A stretch of 64,000 nucleotides of DNA from WJMT01 sp964624145 (GCA_964624145.1 CAZUXT010000010.1:1-64000), one strand, 5' to 3'. Numbered from the stretch's first letter, positions 1 to 9,084 are shown. A program made the numbers and translations. The notes: generated by a model from the letters alone, not told the origin.

Positions 1-22
1 GTGGGTCAGACATACTCGGAGC

Positions 23-64
23 CCGGCTTCGCCGGATTCCCTCGAAAAGCCTCATACGAAGGCT
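23..64. other. Two consecutive small hairpins in the leader region
   Basis: Two stem-loops lie back to back upstream of the first gene: CCGGC-TTC-GCCGG (23-35) and AGCCT-7nt-AGGCT (48-64). The first 12 bases of the window (GTGGGTCAGACA) resemble, in reverse, the TGGTCTGACCCC end of the longer repeats at 54290 and 61379. This may therefore be the edge of a dispersed element cut by the window. Its role is unknown. Confidence 0.35.
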
Positions 65-115
65 AAATCTTCAATGTCGCTTCAGCCACACCTTATTTTC
101 ATGAGGGGATATAAT

Positions 116-136
116 AACCGGGATTATTGCATTAAA
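116..136 (-). repeat. Short dispersed repeat, copy 1 (degenerate)
   Basis: AACCGGGATTATTGCATTAA matches the reverse form of the family (AACCTGGATTATTCATAAA) with one substitution and one inserted base. It lies in the leader of the operon that begins at 193. Confidence 0.45.
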
Positions 137-192
137 CGCAATGGTATATTAAAATAAGTGATTCTTTTAAAACAATAAATAAGGAGAAAAAC

Positions 193-1497
193 ATGAAGAA
201 AGCAATCATAATGGGAGCAGCCGGAAGAGACTTCCATAATTTTAACGTACACTTAAAGGACAATGACAGCTACAAGGTCATTGCATTCACTGCAACTCAA
301 ATCCCTGATATAGAAGGAAGAAAGTACCCTCCTGAACTTTCAGGAAAGCTCTACCCCAGTGGAATCCCAATATACTCTGAAGACAGACTCACAGAACTCA
401 TCAAGGAGAACAATGTAGATGAAGTGTTTTTCTCATACAGCGATGTGCCTTATGAATATGTGATGCACAAAGCTTCACAGGTTCAGGCAGCTGGGGCCAG
501 TTTCTCTCTTCTGGGACCTAAAGAAACCATGATAAAAAGCAAGCGCCCTCTCATCTCTATATGTGCGGTCAGAACAGGCTGCGGAAAAAGCCAGACATCT
601 AGAAAAATCGCAAAGCTTCTCAAAGAAAAAGGGAAGAAAGTAGCCGTCATCCGCCATCCCATGCCTTACGGGGATCTGGCAAAACAAGCTGTCCAGAGAT
701 TTGCCACCTATGAAGATATGATCAAGCATGACTGCACTATCGAAGAGATGGAAGAATATGAGCCCCATATAAAAGAAGGGATATTAGTGTATGCAGGAGT
801 CGATTATGGGGCAATACTAAAAAGAGCAGAAGAAGAGGCGGATGTTGTTTTATGGGACGGAGGAAATAATGATATTCCTTTTTACCAATCTGATACAGCC
901 ATAGTGGTCGTAGACCCTCATAGACCCGGTCATGAGCTCCTCTATTATCCAGGGGAAACAAATTTCAGACTTGCTGATGTCATTGTCATAAACAAGATGG
1001 ATACAGCTGAAAAAGAAAACGTCAATATAATCCTAAAAAATATAAAAAAATACAATCCGAACGCAAAGATAATAAAAGCAAACTCAGTGATCAAAGTCAA
1101 AGAACCACAGGAAATTTCAGGTAAAAAAGTACTGGTCATCGAAGACGGACCCACTCTGACACATGGGGAAATGAAATTTGGTGCCGGGATAGTGGCCGCT
1201 GAAAAATACGGCGCTGCGGACATCATCGATCCCAGGCCCTTCGCCGTAGGAAGCATAAAGGCGACCTTTGAAAAGTACTCTCACTTGGACAGAGTCCTCC
1301 CGGCCATGGGTTATGGGAAAAAACAGATCGAGGAATTAGCCCAGACAATAGATAAAAGCCAGTGTGACCTGGTCGTGAGCGGAACTCCCATAGACCTGGG
1401 AAAACTCATAGAAACAAACAAGAAAATAGTCAATGTCTCCTATGACCTGGAAGAAATCGGATCCCCAAACCTCAACGAGATCCTCAAAAATTACTGA
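193..1497 (+). CDS. Cyclic 2,3-diphosphoglycerate synthetase-like P-loop GTPase/ATPase
   Basis: The 434-residue protein has an N-terminal Rossmann-like part (about 1-115) and a P-loop NTPase domain. The Walker A stretch VRTGCGKS is near residues 126-133, followed by an acidic motif LWDGGNND near 220 and an NKMD motif near 265 that suggests guanine specificity. The family takes its name from the archaeal enzyme that cyclises 2,3-diphosphoglycerate; many bacterial members have no proven reaction. A good ribosome site (AAGGAG) precedes the ATG. The stop overlaps the start of the carbamate kinase gene by one base, so the two are translationally coupled. That context points to carbamoyl-phosphate or nitrogen metabolism rather than osmolyte synthesis, which is inference. 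Confidence 0.75.
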   Translation: MKKAIIMGAAGRDFHNFNVHLKDNDSYKVIAFTATQIPDIEGRKYPPELSGKLYPSGIPIYSEDRLTELIKENNVDEVFFSYSDVPYEYVMHKASQVQAAGASFSLLGPKETMIKSKRPLISICAVRTGCGKSQTSRKIAKLLKEKGKKVAVIRHPMPYGDLAKQAVQRFATYEDMIKHDCTIEEMEEYEPHIKEGILVYAGVDYGAILKRAEEEADVVLWDGGNNDIPFYQSDTAIVVVDPHRPGHELLYYPGETNFRLADVIVINKMDTAEKENVNIILKNIKKYNPNAKIIKANSVIKVKEPQEISGKKVLVIEDGPTLTHGEMKFGAGIVAAEKYGAADIIDPRPFAVGSIKATFEKYSHLDRVLPAMGYGKKQIEELAQTIDKSQCDLVVSGTPIDLGKLIETNKKIVNVSYDLEEIGSPNLNEILKNY

Positions 1498-2447
1498 TGA
1501 AAAGAAAAATTGCACTCATAGCGTTTGGCGGCAACGCGATTCTACCAAAAGAACAGCGCGGGCTTCAATCGGAACAGATGAAGAACTCCCAGAAAGCCGC
1601 CCGCCTTATCATTCATGTCGTCAAAAAAGGGTATGACCCGATCATTGTTCACGGAAATGGGCCCCAAGTCGGAAATCTGTTGATCCAGATGGAGGAGTCC
1701 ATAAATAAAGTACCTCCTTTTTCTCTGGAAGTATGCGATGCCATGACTGAAGGAAGCATGGGTTTTATGCTCGAAAAAGCCGTAATCAATGAACTTCGAA
1801 AAAATTCAATAGACAAACATGTGGCCACACTCATCACTCAAGTAGTGGTTGACAAAGAGGATAAGGCCTTTGATAATCCGACTAAACCAGTAGGCCCGTT
1901 TTATTCGAAATACAGAGCCCAGATGCTCAAACGCCAGAAAAAATGGGACATGATGGAAGATGCCGGCCGTGGATACAGGAAAGTCGTTCCATCACCCAGA
2001 CCTATAGATATAGTCCCTAAAAAAGTCCTTTATGACCTGGTCCACTCAGGAAAAATCGTTATCGCTTCTGGAGGAGGGGGGATTCCGGTTATCATTAACG
2101 GAAGAGGCCTGTTCCAAGGAGTAGAGGCTGTTATTGATAAGGATTTTGCTTCAAGTCTGATCGCAAGAGAAGTCAGTGCGGATCTCTTTATCATCCTTAC
2201 GAATACGAAATGCGTCTATCTGAACTTCGGCTCTCCCAATGAAAAACCGATCAAAAGAATGACATCCCAGCAGGCGCAGAAATACTTAAAAGAGAGACAG
2301 TTTCCTCCTGGCTCAATGGGTCCAAAAATAGAAGCGGCTATTGAATATATAAACAGCGGCGGTGAAAAGGTGATCATTACCTCGGCCAACCATCTCAAAG
2401 CAGCCCTGATCAACCGTTCAGGGACAACCATTATTCCGACTCCTTAG
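1497..2447 (+). CDS. arcC: Carbamate kinase
   Basis: This amino-acid-kinase-fold enzyme transfers phosphate between carbamoyl phosphate and ADP, making ATP when it runs catabolically. At 316 residues it has the usual length. Visible motifs are AFGGNAI near the N-terminus, VHGNGPQVGN near 52-61, the glycine loop IASGGGGIPV near 185, DKDFAS near 215 and the PPGSMGPKIEAA signature near 270. Its start shares one base with the stop of the upstream P-loop gene (TGATG), and a transcarbamylase-like gene follows after 10 bases. The set resembles the last steps of arginine, citrulline or purine-derived carbamoyl catabolism. No arginine deiminase is visible here. Confidence 0.93.
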   Translation: MKRKIALIAFGGNAILPKEQRGLQSEQMKNSQKAARLIIHVVKKGYDPIIVHGNGPQVGNLLIQMEESINKVPPFSLEVCDAMTEGSMGFMLEKAVINELRKNSIDKHVATLITQVVVDKEDKAFDNPTKPVGPFYSKYRAQMLKRQKKWDMMEDAGRGYRKVVPSPRPIDIVPKKVLYDLVHSGKIVIASGGGGIPVIINGRGLFQGVEAVIDKDFASSLIAREVSADLFIILTNTKCVYLNFGSPNEKPIKRMTSQQAQKYLKERQFPPGSMGPKIEAAIEYINSGGEKVIITSANHLKAALINRSGTTIIPTP

Positions 2448-2457
2448 GGGGGAGAAA

Positions 2458-3369
2458 ATGATTAAAAACCTTATTTCATTGGATGAAATTTCTACATATC
2501 AGTTTAGTGAGTTGCTGGACCTTACCTTTGAGATAAAAAAAAAGCCAAGGCATTTCAAAAACAGCCTTTCCGGATCCATCATTGCCGGTGTGTTTCAAAA
2601 TCCGTCTTTCCATCCCAATGCGAGTTTCCAGGTCGCTGTTTCTTCACTTAAGGGGGAAACGGTCTTATTAGACTATTCAGATCTGCTGACCATAAATAAA
2701 AGACTATCTCAAGTATCCTGTAGGTGTCTGGAACGCTGGGTGGATGGAGCCGTCATAGAGACAAAAAATCATGAACATATTGCTGAATTGGGGAATGCGG
2801 TCCGTATCCCCATAATAAACGCCGGTTCAGAAAAATTCTCCCCCTGCCAGGCCTTGACAGACTTTTTTACCATAAAGGAACACCGTAAAGACCTGACAAA
2901 TATCAAATTAGCTTTTATTGGAAACCAAAAAAATATATGTCACAGCCTGCTTCTAGCTGCAGCCACAGCAGGAACATATATACATATTGCTGTTCCCCAA
3001 AAAAACAAACCCGAACAAGACGTCATTGATGCTGCGGAGGCTAAAGGAAAACACACGCGATTTAATTACAGGATAACTAAAGATCCACAAGAGGCCGCGT
3101 TAAACGCTGACATAGTGTATTATTCATATATCCCCTCGAGCTCTTCTCCGGGAATTGAAAAAGATTTCTTATTTGAAGACTCCCTGTTTTCCTCCTCCAA
3201 AAAAGATGTTCTTTTTATGTTCAGCATCTCTTCCCAAGAAGCGAAAGAAAATCTGTTCAAAAAAATCCATCCGGATCAATCATTAATTTTCAGTCAAGCT
3301 GATAATAGGCTTCATATTACGAAAGCTATTATGGTATCATTAATAAGAAAAGAGAAAAGAGAAATATAA
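2458..3369 (+). CDS. Aspartate/ornithine carbamoyltransferase-fold protein with degenerate active site
   Basis: The 303-residue protein has the length and layout of a transcarbamylase. It keeps a FIGN...NICHSLL stretch (about 153-166) that matches the family's conserved second-domain signature. However, the carbamoyl-phosphate loop, normally S-T-R-T-R, reads S50-F-H-P-N, and the HPxQ motif reads S128-P-C-Q131. The residues that bind carbamoyl phosphate and polarise its carbonyl are therefore gone, and no HCLP-like motif is visible near 260. It sits 10 bases after carbamate kinase with a GGGGAG ribosome site. It may be a regulatory or substrate-channelling partner, or an enzyme with altered chemistry. 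The fold is fairly secure; the function is not. Confidence 0.7.
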   Translation: MIKNLISLDEISTYQFSELLDLTFEIKKKPRHFKNSLSGSIIAGVFQNPSFHPNASFQVAVSSLKGETVLLDYSDLLTINKRLSQVSCRCLERWVDGAVIETKNHEHIAELGNAVRIPIINAGSEKFSPCQALTDFFTIKEHRKDLTNIKLAFIGNQKNICHSLLLAAATAGTYIHIAVPQKNKPEQDVIDAAEAKGKHTRFNYRITKDPQEAALNADIVYYSYIPSSSSPGIEKDFLFEDSLFSSSKKDVLFMFSISSQEAKENLFKKIHPDQSLIFSQADNRLHITKAIMVSLIRKEKREI

Positions 3370-3371
3370 AA

Positions 3372-5510
3372 ATGGCTAAGTCAAGCGAAAACACAAAAGT
3401 ATTAAAAGCTGATCTCGACTTTATACAGGAAAAGCTTTCCAAGCAAGACCATGTCCCTACTCTGACCGAGCTGACAGAGATGCTGGCCTACAAAAAAAAT
3501 GCCCGCCAGCTTAACCAGGAAGTCTTCAAATACGACCCTGCATGCACATATAAAACGAACGATCTGATCTGTAAAGATTACAACGAGCCTCTCATTATAA
3601 GCAGCAAAGAAAAAAAACACTTCACAAGTAAAGTCGTACTTAAAGTCATTAACAAAGTAAGCTATCCTGCTTACAACTGTGAAATGCTTGAAGTGGATTA
3701 TACCGGCGGGGGAGTATTCCGCAAGCATATAGATTATATGAAAAGAAAAAACACGCAGGTCCTCCTCCCCGCAGCCTTGGAGGGTGCGCATAAAACCCCT
3801 GAAGTCATAGACAAAGAAGAGGACCCAAGACTTCATAAACTCCCCATGACTGAAAAAGACTTGAAAACCTTGGGAGTCAACCTGAGAAAGTCCATTTCAA
3901 AATCTGATGCATTCTTTGGTTGGAACGAACACTGGCAACTGTCAAAAAAAAGAATAACTATTGCTGATACCAAAATAAAAAAAATTGAGAAATATTTTAA
4001 AGAACAAAAACAATCGGCCTCCACAAGAGATTTGATTGAAAAATTCTTCAACATAAAACCAGAGGATGACAAATTTGATATATACTGCTTGATTTTAAAT
4101 TCTACATTAAACAAAAAATACAAAAATACATTCATCTGTGTTTCCCCTAAAGACCAGGGAAGATGGTTTCACAAGGCAATACTCAACTCATTTTTAAAAG
4201 GAAAGCCTCTGTCAGCTGATAAAGCAGCCATTCCTCAGCTGGACGAGAAACAATACGAATCTATTAGGGAAAAGGAAAATAAATTCCCCCTTAAAATCTA
4301 TCTCTCCTGGAGAGAAGTTTTATCAGGCGGCATTGAAATGCCCCCTGAACTTAAAAGAGAACTTGCCGATACAAGAGAATATACGTTCAAAGATGAAGAA
4401 GATGGAGATAAAACCACTGTTTTCTACTACCCCTCTCTAAACATATTCCTCGGACTGGATAAATTCTATAAAAAGCACAATATTCCCCAGGGAGCCAGCC
4501 TGACATTAAAGAAAACAGACTCAAACCAAATGAGCTTTCGCCTGAAGAAATCAAAAAAGAAACTCATGCTCCCCTATCTTGAATACGACTCCAAAAAAGA
4601 CACTTTTTCAATTGCTGAAAAAGAAACACCGACCTATGCTCTCCCTAACAAAATAATTTTTATCGAGCACGGAACCCTTAAAAATCTGCTTGACCTTTCA
4701 GAACAGAAAAAAAACAAGGACCTGAGGGAACTCCTGATCGTAGTGTTTAAAAATTTCGGGTTTGAAGGAGAAAGGCAGACCCTGCATTATAGAAAAGCAT
4801 TCCACCTTGTTGATATCCTGAGGCACGCCTCGCTCGCAGATATCGAAAAAACTCTCTGCTTTTCACCAGAATTTGCAATGTCAGAAAAAAAGATAGGTCT
4901 GTTTTTCTATCAAGAAAAAATCAAAACCGAAAAAGAACTAGAACTCGAAGAGCCCATCGAAATTGAGAAACCAGCAGAAGAAGCAGCACAGGAAGCTCAA
5001 GAGGAAGTCCTTCCCGAAATCGGGACAGTCGGCGAAATCAGCACCCCAGAGATCCATCTTGAAGAAAAAAAGGAAATAAAACCCCCTAAAAAACCCAAAG
5101 AAGTAAAGAAAATACCAAAGAAAGAGCCTGCACCTAAACCCCCATTAAAGAAAGAAGAAAAAATAACGGTTGAAGAGCCGCTCACGGAAAAAAGACAGAG
5201 AAAAGCAGAAAAGAAGGAAGTCGATTTTGAAAAGCCTCAACGCATAAAGAGAGGGAAAAAGAGAATCATCGAGGAACAGATAGAACAGGAAGAATCAGAA
5301 CTGGAAGCTTTCTTTGCTGTCAAAACAGATGAAGAGAAAGATCTGGAAGAAGAAAAAATAGAGCATCTGAAGTCCAAACCAATAAAAGAAAAAGAATTCA
5401 AAAAAACTGCGGAAGAGCCTTTGTCAGCAGGCTTATTTGGAGAGAAATTAAAATCCGCACTTGGGCAAAAGGGAGACAAAAAAACCGAAGAAAAGAAAAA
5501 AGAGTCCTGA
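3372..5510 (+). CDS. Protein of unknown function with long charged C-terminal tail
   Basis: The 712-residue protein starts two bases after the transcarbamylase-like gene, so it belongs to the same operon. I do not recognise the family. Residues 1 to about 515 look folded and mixed alpha/beta. A stretch near 215-275 (TRDLIEKFF...W) loosely recalls HARE-type winged helices, which is only a guess. From about 520 to the end the chain is dominated by Lys, Glu and Pro and is probably disordered. There is no signal peptide or membrane segment, so it is likely cytoplasmic and perhaps binds nucleic acid or a partner. The ribosome site is weak, consistent with translational coupling. Confidence 0.7.
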   Translation: MAKSSENTKVLKADLDFIQEKLSKQDHVPTLTELTEMLAYKKNARQLNQEVFKYDPACTYKTNDLICKDYNEPLIISSKEKKHFTSKVVLKVINKVSYPAYNCEMLEVDYTGGGVFRKHIDYMKRKNTQVLLPAALEGAHKTPEVIDKEEDPRLHKLPMTEKDLKTLGVNLRKSISKSDAFFGWNEHWQLSKKRITIADTKIKKIEKYFKEQKQSASTRDLIEKFFNIKPEDDKFDIYCLILNSTLNKKYKNTFICVSPKDQGRWFHKAILNSFLKGKPLSADKAAIPQLDEKQYESIREKENKFPLKIYLSWREVLSGGIEMPPELKRELADTREYTFKDEEDGDKTTVFYYPSLNIFLGLDKFYKKHNIPQGASLTLKKTDSNQMSFRLKKSKKKLMLPYLEYDSKKDTFSIAEKETPTYALPNKIIFIEHGTLKNLLDLSEQKKNKDLRELLIVVFKNFGFEGERQTLHYRKAFHLVDILRHASLADIEKTLCFSPEFAMSEKKIGLFFYQEKIKTEKELELEEPIEIEKPAEEAAQEAQEEVLPEIGTVGEISTPEIHLEEKKEIKPPKKPKEVKKIPKKEPAPKPPLKKEEKITVEEPLTEKRQRKAEKKEVDFEKPQRIKRGKKRIIEEQIEQEESELEAFFAVKTDEEKDLEEEKIEHLKSKPIKEKEFKKTAEEPLSAGLFGEKLKSALGQKGDKKTEEKKKES

Positions 5511-5671
5511 TAAAACAGGATATGACAATATTTTGTTGGTCACCAACAATTTTTGTTACTTTTTCTTCAGGCCTTTTCATCCCGATCCAATCCAAACGAT
5601 TTATTTTCAATCATTTAGAGCATGGCATAAAAATTGCTATCTAAACAGTGATGAAAGTGAAGTGAGGGATC

Positions 5672-5848
5672 ATGAGATCATATAAATTTATAGACCGCAA
5701 CTTTAAAACACTGGGAATCATTGGGTTGATAAGTTCCTGGCTGACAATTTCACTTATTTGGTTAGGATTTATCAATCTTCCTTTAATTAGCTTTGTCATC
5801 ACCGGAGGATTTTTCGGCCTTGCCTTTATGCGAACTCCCCCCTCCTAA
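5672..5848 (+). CDS. Small membrane protein (58 aa)
   Basis: The reading frame begins MRSYKFIDRN and ends RTPPS. It holds two hydrophobic stretches, about residues 13-34 and 36-53, that could form a membrane hairpin. A GAGG ribosome site lies seven bases before the ATG. It follows the charged-tail gene by 161 bases. No family is recognised, so it may be a real small membrane protein of unknown role or chance. Confidence 0.45.
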   Translation: MRSYKFIDRNFKTLGIIGLISSWLTISLIWLGFINLPLISFVITGGFFGLAFMRTPPS

Positions 5849-5900
5849 TCCGCACTCTTTATGAGTCGGGCCTTAACAGGCGGGAGAAGGATCTTTCTGT

Positions 5901-6974
5901 TCACAGAATCTTGTGAAGAGAACCTTGTTTCCTTGTCACACCCTTTTTATCCAGTAATTCCAGCAGAGGAATAGCATACTTTCTGGATAAACCTGATATC
6001 TTTTTAAATTCTGACACTGTTAATTCTTTATTCTCCGATTCTTGAAGCTTTACAATCAACTGGTCAAGCCAATCTGAAAAAAAGATAAATCCCTCCTTCC
6101 CATGAATGACTTTTTTCCGCGCCAGCAGGGTATCAAATAAACGGTCGAATTTTTCAGATGAAATGCCAAATAGATCTCGTAGCTCTTCAAAAGAATAATT
6201 TTTAAACTCACCGGCGGCGCACATACCATTCATCTTCCTCATTATTCTCTCGTCATCCATCGATATATTTTCCTCAGGGGAAGAGAGGACAAATTTATGG
6301 TTGTATTCATTGGCCCGACCCAAATATTTCAAATAACTGACCGCCAATTCAACCACCTTAGGATGGGAAGCCACTTTTTCTTTTATTTCTTCTAAAGTCA
6401 AACCCTTTCCCTCTGAATCACTTCTTGAATGATCCCTGATTAAGGATAAGATCTTTTTCTTCAACAAATCAAAATGAAATCTGGATAATATTAAAACCGG
6501 ACTGAAGGATACAATTCTTATTTTCTTCTCCTGTTCTAAAGACTGACACACATCAAGGATTTGGTTTTTTGAAAGCCTTGAAAAATCGGATATTTCTTGC
6601 TGGCTTAGTCCTTGAAACCCCTTTTTTTCAGCTAAGGCAAAAATCATATCCTCTTCTTTTTTATTGAGCTGTTTTAAGAAAGCGATCCTTTTATTGACAT
6701 TCCCGGGAACGGCATCCCCGGCTTCAGGAACAAGCACCTTTCCCCGGCCAATGAGATTTTTGGTTTTTAAGTCCTTGAGTACAAACTCGTCTTTCCACTT
6801 TACCTGAATTCGGTCCCCGGTGCGAATACGCACAAAATGCTTCTCAGGCGTGTTTTCGGCAGGCGTGTAAAAATCCACAGAGACGCTGGTTTTTCTCTTA
6901 ATAATAAGGGCCGCATGTATACGGGTAAAGCTCCCTTCCTGAACGTTTAAATCGAGAACAGCTTCGAAATACAT
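5901..6974 (-). CDS. SelB C-terminal half (domain III plus winged helices), no GTPase domain
   Basis: SelB delivers selenocysteyl-tRNA and normally has about 600-640 residues: a GTPase, beta-barrel domains II and III, and four winged helices that bind the SECIS hairpin. This 357-residue protein begins at the domain III boundary (about 1-78, ending LIGRGKVLVPEAGD) and continues through tandem winged helices. It ends in the characteristic SelB-like stretch LSRKYAIPLLELLDKKGVTR (about 329-348). A stop codon lies in frame three codons upstream of the ATG, and RNase R begins just beyond, so no GTPase part is hidden nearby. The ribosome site is poor (GGAG 15 bases away). It follows rnr in the same direction by 33 bases. 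It may be an RNA-binding relic or a repurposed protein. Confidence 0.75.
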   Translation of the reverse strand: MYFEAVLDLNVQEGSFTRIHAALIIKRKTSVSVDFYTPAENTPEKHFVRIRTGDRIQVKWKDEFVLKDLKTKNLIGRGKVLVPEAGDAVPGNVNKRIAFLKQLNKKEEDMIFALAEKKGFQGLSQQEISDFSRLSKNQILDVCQSLEQEKKIRIVSFSPVLILSRFHFDLLKKKILSLIRDHSRSDSEGKGLTLEEIKEKVASHPKVVELAVSYLKYLGRANEYNHKFVLSSPEENISMDDERIMRKMNGMCAAGEFKNYSFEELRDLFGISSEKFDRLFDTLLARKKVIHGKEGFIFFSDWLDQLIVKLQESENKELTVSEFKKISGLSRKYAIPLLELLDKKGVTRKQGSLHKIL

Positions 6975-7007
6975 GGGATTTTAGATATTCTCCTCTATAT
7001 TCTCTCT

Positions 7008-9053
7008 CTAGGCCCGGTGCAGGATCATCTTCCTTGACTCGGGACTTACAGAGACAATAATGACATTCAACTTCTCTCCAAGACGGAATTTTTTTCCCGT
7101 TCTTCGCCCTGATATCATTTTATCATCTCTTTTAAAATAATAATCTTCCTTCATATCATTGTAAAGCATGACTCCGCTGACAAAATAGTTATCCAACTCT
7201 ATAACCAATCCAAACTTTGAAATATCGATTATGAAACCGCTGAACTCTTCACCAAGTCTGGCTTTTAAAATCCGGTAGATCCTCCATTCAAGCAAGTCTC
7301 TCTCTGCCTCCTCAGCATTCCTTTCTCTCTGAGAGCAGTGTTCGGCCTGAGGTTCCAGAGAGGAATTGGCAGCTTCAGAACCATCAAGAACGCCCTTTAA
7401 TATCCTGTGCACAATCAAATCAGGATACCTTCTTATGGGCGACGTAAAATGGGTGTAGTATTCTTTGCCCAGCCCGAAGTGACCTGTATTTTCAGGAGAA
7501 TACACAGCCAGTTGAAGGCTCTTTAACATCTCCAGGGTGATAAATTTCTCATCCGGTCTGCCTTTTATTTGCCCGAGCACAGATTGAATGTCCTTGGGTT
7601 TGACGGGGTATTGAGAGGACAGTGAAAGGCCAAAATAATCCAGCATCTCTCTAAATCTTTCGATGTCTTTTTTTGCCGGAGGAGGATGTACCCTATACAA
7701 CACCGGAATATTGAAATCTGAAAGAACAGTGGCCACAGCCTCATTGGCAGCAAGCATGAATTCCTCTATAAGCCAGTGAGCCTCATTTGGTTTGAACGGC
7801 ACAACCGCATCCAGCACACCACTTTTATACACGAGTTCCGGCTCAGCCATTTCAAAATCAAGGCTGCCGGATTCGATCCTCCTTTTTCTTAATACAGACG
7901 CAAGTTCCCTCATATTCATCAGGTCCGGAAAAAGGGAGGAGTATTTCTTCTTTACTTTCTGGTCACCTAAGAACATCTTATAAACGTTTTCATAGGTCAG
8001 CCTTGCTTTGGTCGCAATCATTGACCGGAAAAACTCTTTTTTTACCACTTCTCCCTTCTCGTTTATTTCCAGAACAACGGAAACCGTCATCTTCTCTTCT
8101 CCCGGCCTCAAGCTGCATATCTGATTGGACAATCTCTCCGGCAGCATGGGAAGAGTCAGATCCGGGAAATAAACACTGGTCCCTCTTGAATAAGCCTCTC
8201 TGTCCAAATGAGAATCCTGCTTCACATAAAAGGAAACATCAGCGATATGGATTCCTAGAAGATATCCGCCCTTTTTAAGGACTTTAACACTAACCGCGTC
8301 ATCAAAGTCTCTTGCGTCCTCACCATCAATGGTTACAGAGTTCCAATTCCGGAAATCCATCCTGCCTTTTCTCTCATTGGAGCTGACCTCTGTTTTAACC
8401 TCTTCTGCTTCTTTAAGAACGCCGGGAGGAAAGGATGTGGACAGTCCGTATTTTCTGGTTATGACCTCTAAATCAACTCCAGGCTCATCCGGCTTTCCTA
8501 AAACCCTGACCAGCTCATTATGGGAGCGATCCAATTCAATGATCACCCCATCCTCAAGCCCTTGTTCTGATGCTGGCTTTAAAGGGAATCCTTCCTTGGA
8601 AGGAGAATCAAAGGGAAAGAAAAAAGCGCGGCCTCTCTCTTTTCTAAAAAGACCGATGAGGGTATCCTTAGCCCTTTTTACGACCCGGATGACTCTTCCC
8701 TCCGGCTTTCTTTTTCTCCTGTCATACGAATAAGCCAGCTCTACTTCATCTCCAAGCACCGCATCCCCGGATTTTCCCGGGGGAATAAAAATATCATTGA
8801 GATCCTTATTTTCAGGTTTGACAAACGCATAATCTTTGACCACTGAAATCAGCTTCCCTTTAATCACATCCGTACCCCGATGCAAGTAATACTTTCCTCC
8901 TATTTTATAAATCAAACCCGTACGTTCCAGCTGTTTGAGCTTCCTCTTTAATGACTCCTTTTCCTTGGAGCCTATATTCAGCTTTAGCATCATCTTATGG
9001 AGTTTAATCCCATAACTGTATTTTTTTAAAAGTGCGAGAATATTATCTATCAT
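7008..9053 (-). CDS. rnr: Ribonuclease R (RNB-family 3'-5' exoribonuclease)
   Basis: RNase R degrades structured RNA processively from the 3' end. The protein has an N-terminal winged helix (about 1-60), cold-shock/OB domains, and the RNB catalytic domain with the metal-binding aspartates in DGEDARDFDDAVSV (about 245-258). A C-terminal S1 domain ends in ESRKMILHRA. Just under 700 residues is a little short for the family. I chose the ATG at 9053; a TTG at 9062 would add three residues, but it falls inside the dispersed repeat. The SelB-like gene lies 33 bases downstream and could be co-transcribed. Confidence 0.92.
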   Translation of the reverse strand: MIDNILALLKKYSYGIKLHKMMLKLNIGSKEKESLKRKLKQLERTGLIYKIGGKYYLHRGTDVIKGKLISVVKDYAFVKPENKDLNDIFIPPGKSGDAVLGDEVELAYSYDRRKRKPEGRVIRVVKRAKDTLIGLFRKERGRAFFFPFDSPSKEGFPLKPASEQGLEDGVIIELDRSHNELVRVLGKPDEPGVDLEVITRKYGLSTSFPPGVLKEAEEVKTEVSSNERKGRMDFRNWNSVTIDGEDARDFDDAVSVKVLKKGGYLLGIHIADVSFYVKQDSHLDREAYSRGTSVYFPDLTLPMLPERLSNQICSLRPGEEKMTVSVVLEINEKGEVVKKEFFRSMIATKARLTYENVYKMFLGDQKVKKKYSSLFPDLMNMRELASVLRKRRIESGSLDFEMAEPELVYKSGVLDAVVPFKPNEAHWLIEEFMLAANEAVATVLSDFNIPVLYRVHPPPAKKDIERFREMLDYFGLSLSSQYPVKPKDIQSVLGQIKGRPDEKFITLEMLKSLQLAVYSPENTGHFGLGKEYYTHFTSPIRRYPDLIVHRILKGVLDGSEAANSSLEPQAEHCSQRERNAEEAERDLLEWRIYRILKARLGEEFSGFIIDISKFGLVIELDNYFVSGVMLYNDMKEDYYFKRDDKMISGRRTGKKFRLGEKLNVIIVSVSPESRKMILHRA

Positions 9054-9060
9054 GAAATCC

Positions 9061-9084
9061 AACCTGGATTATTCATAAAAAAAT
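9061..9084 (-). repeat. Short dispersed repeat, copy 2
   Basis: AACCTGGATTATTCATAAAA, followed by more A, is the best-preserved copy in reverse orientation. It touches the 5' end of rnr. An inverted partner lies at 9291-9317. Confidence 0.6.

Noticed and set aside
5901..7007. SelB fragment explained by a frameshift, with the GTPase in another frame upstream
   Set aside because: The next upstream bases are an intact rnr gene; no EF-Tu-type G motifs occur in any frame there.
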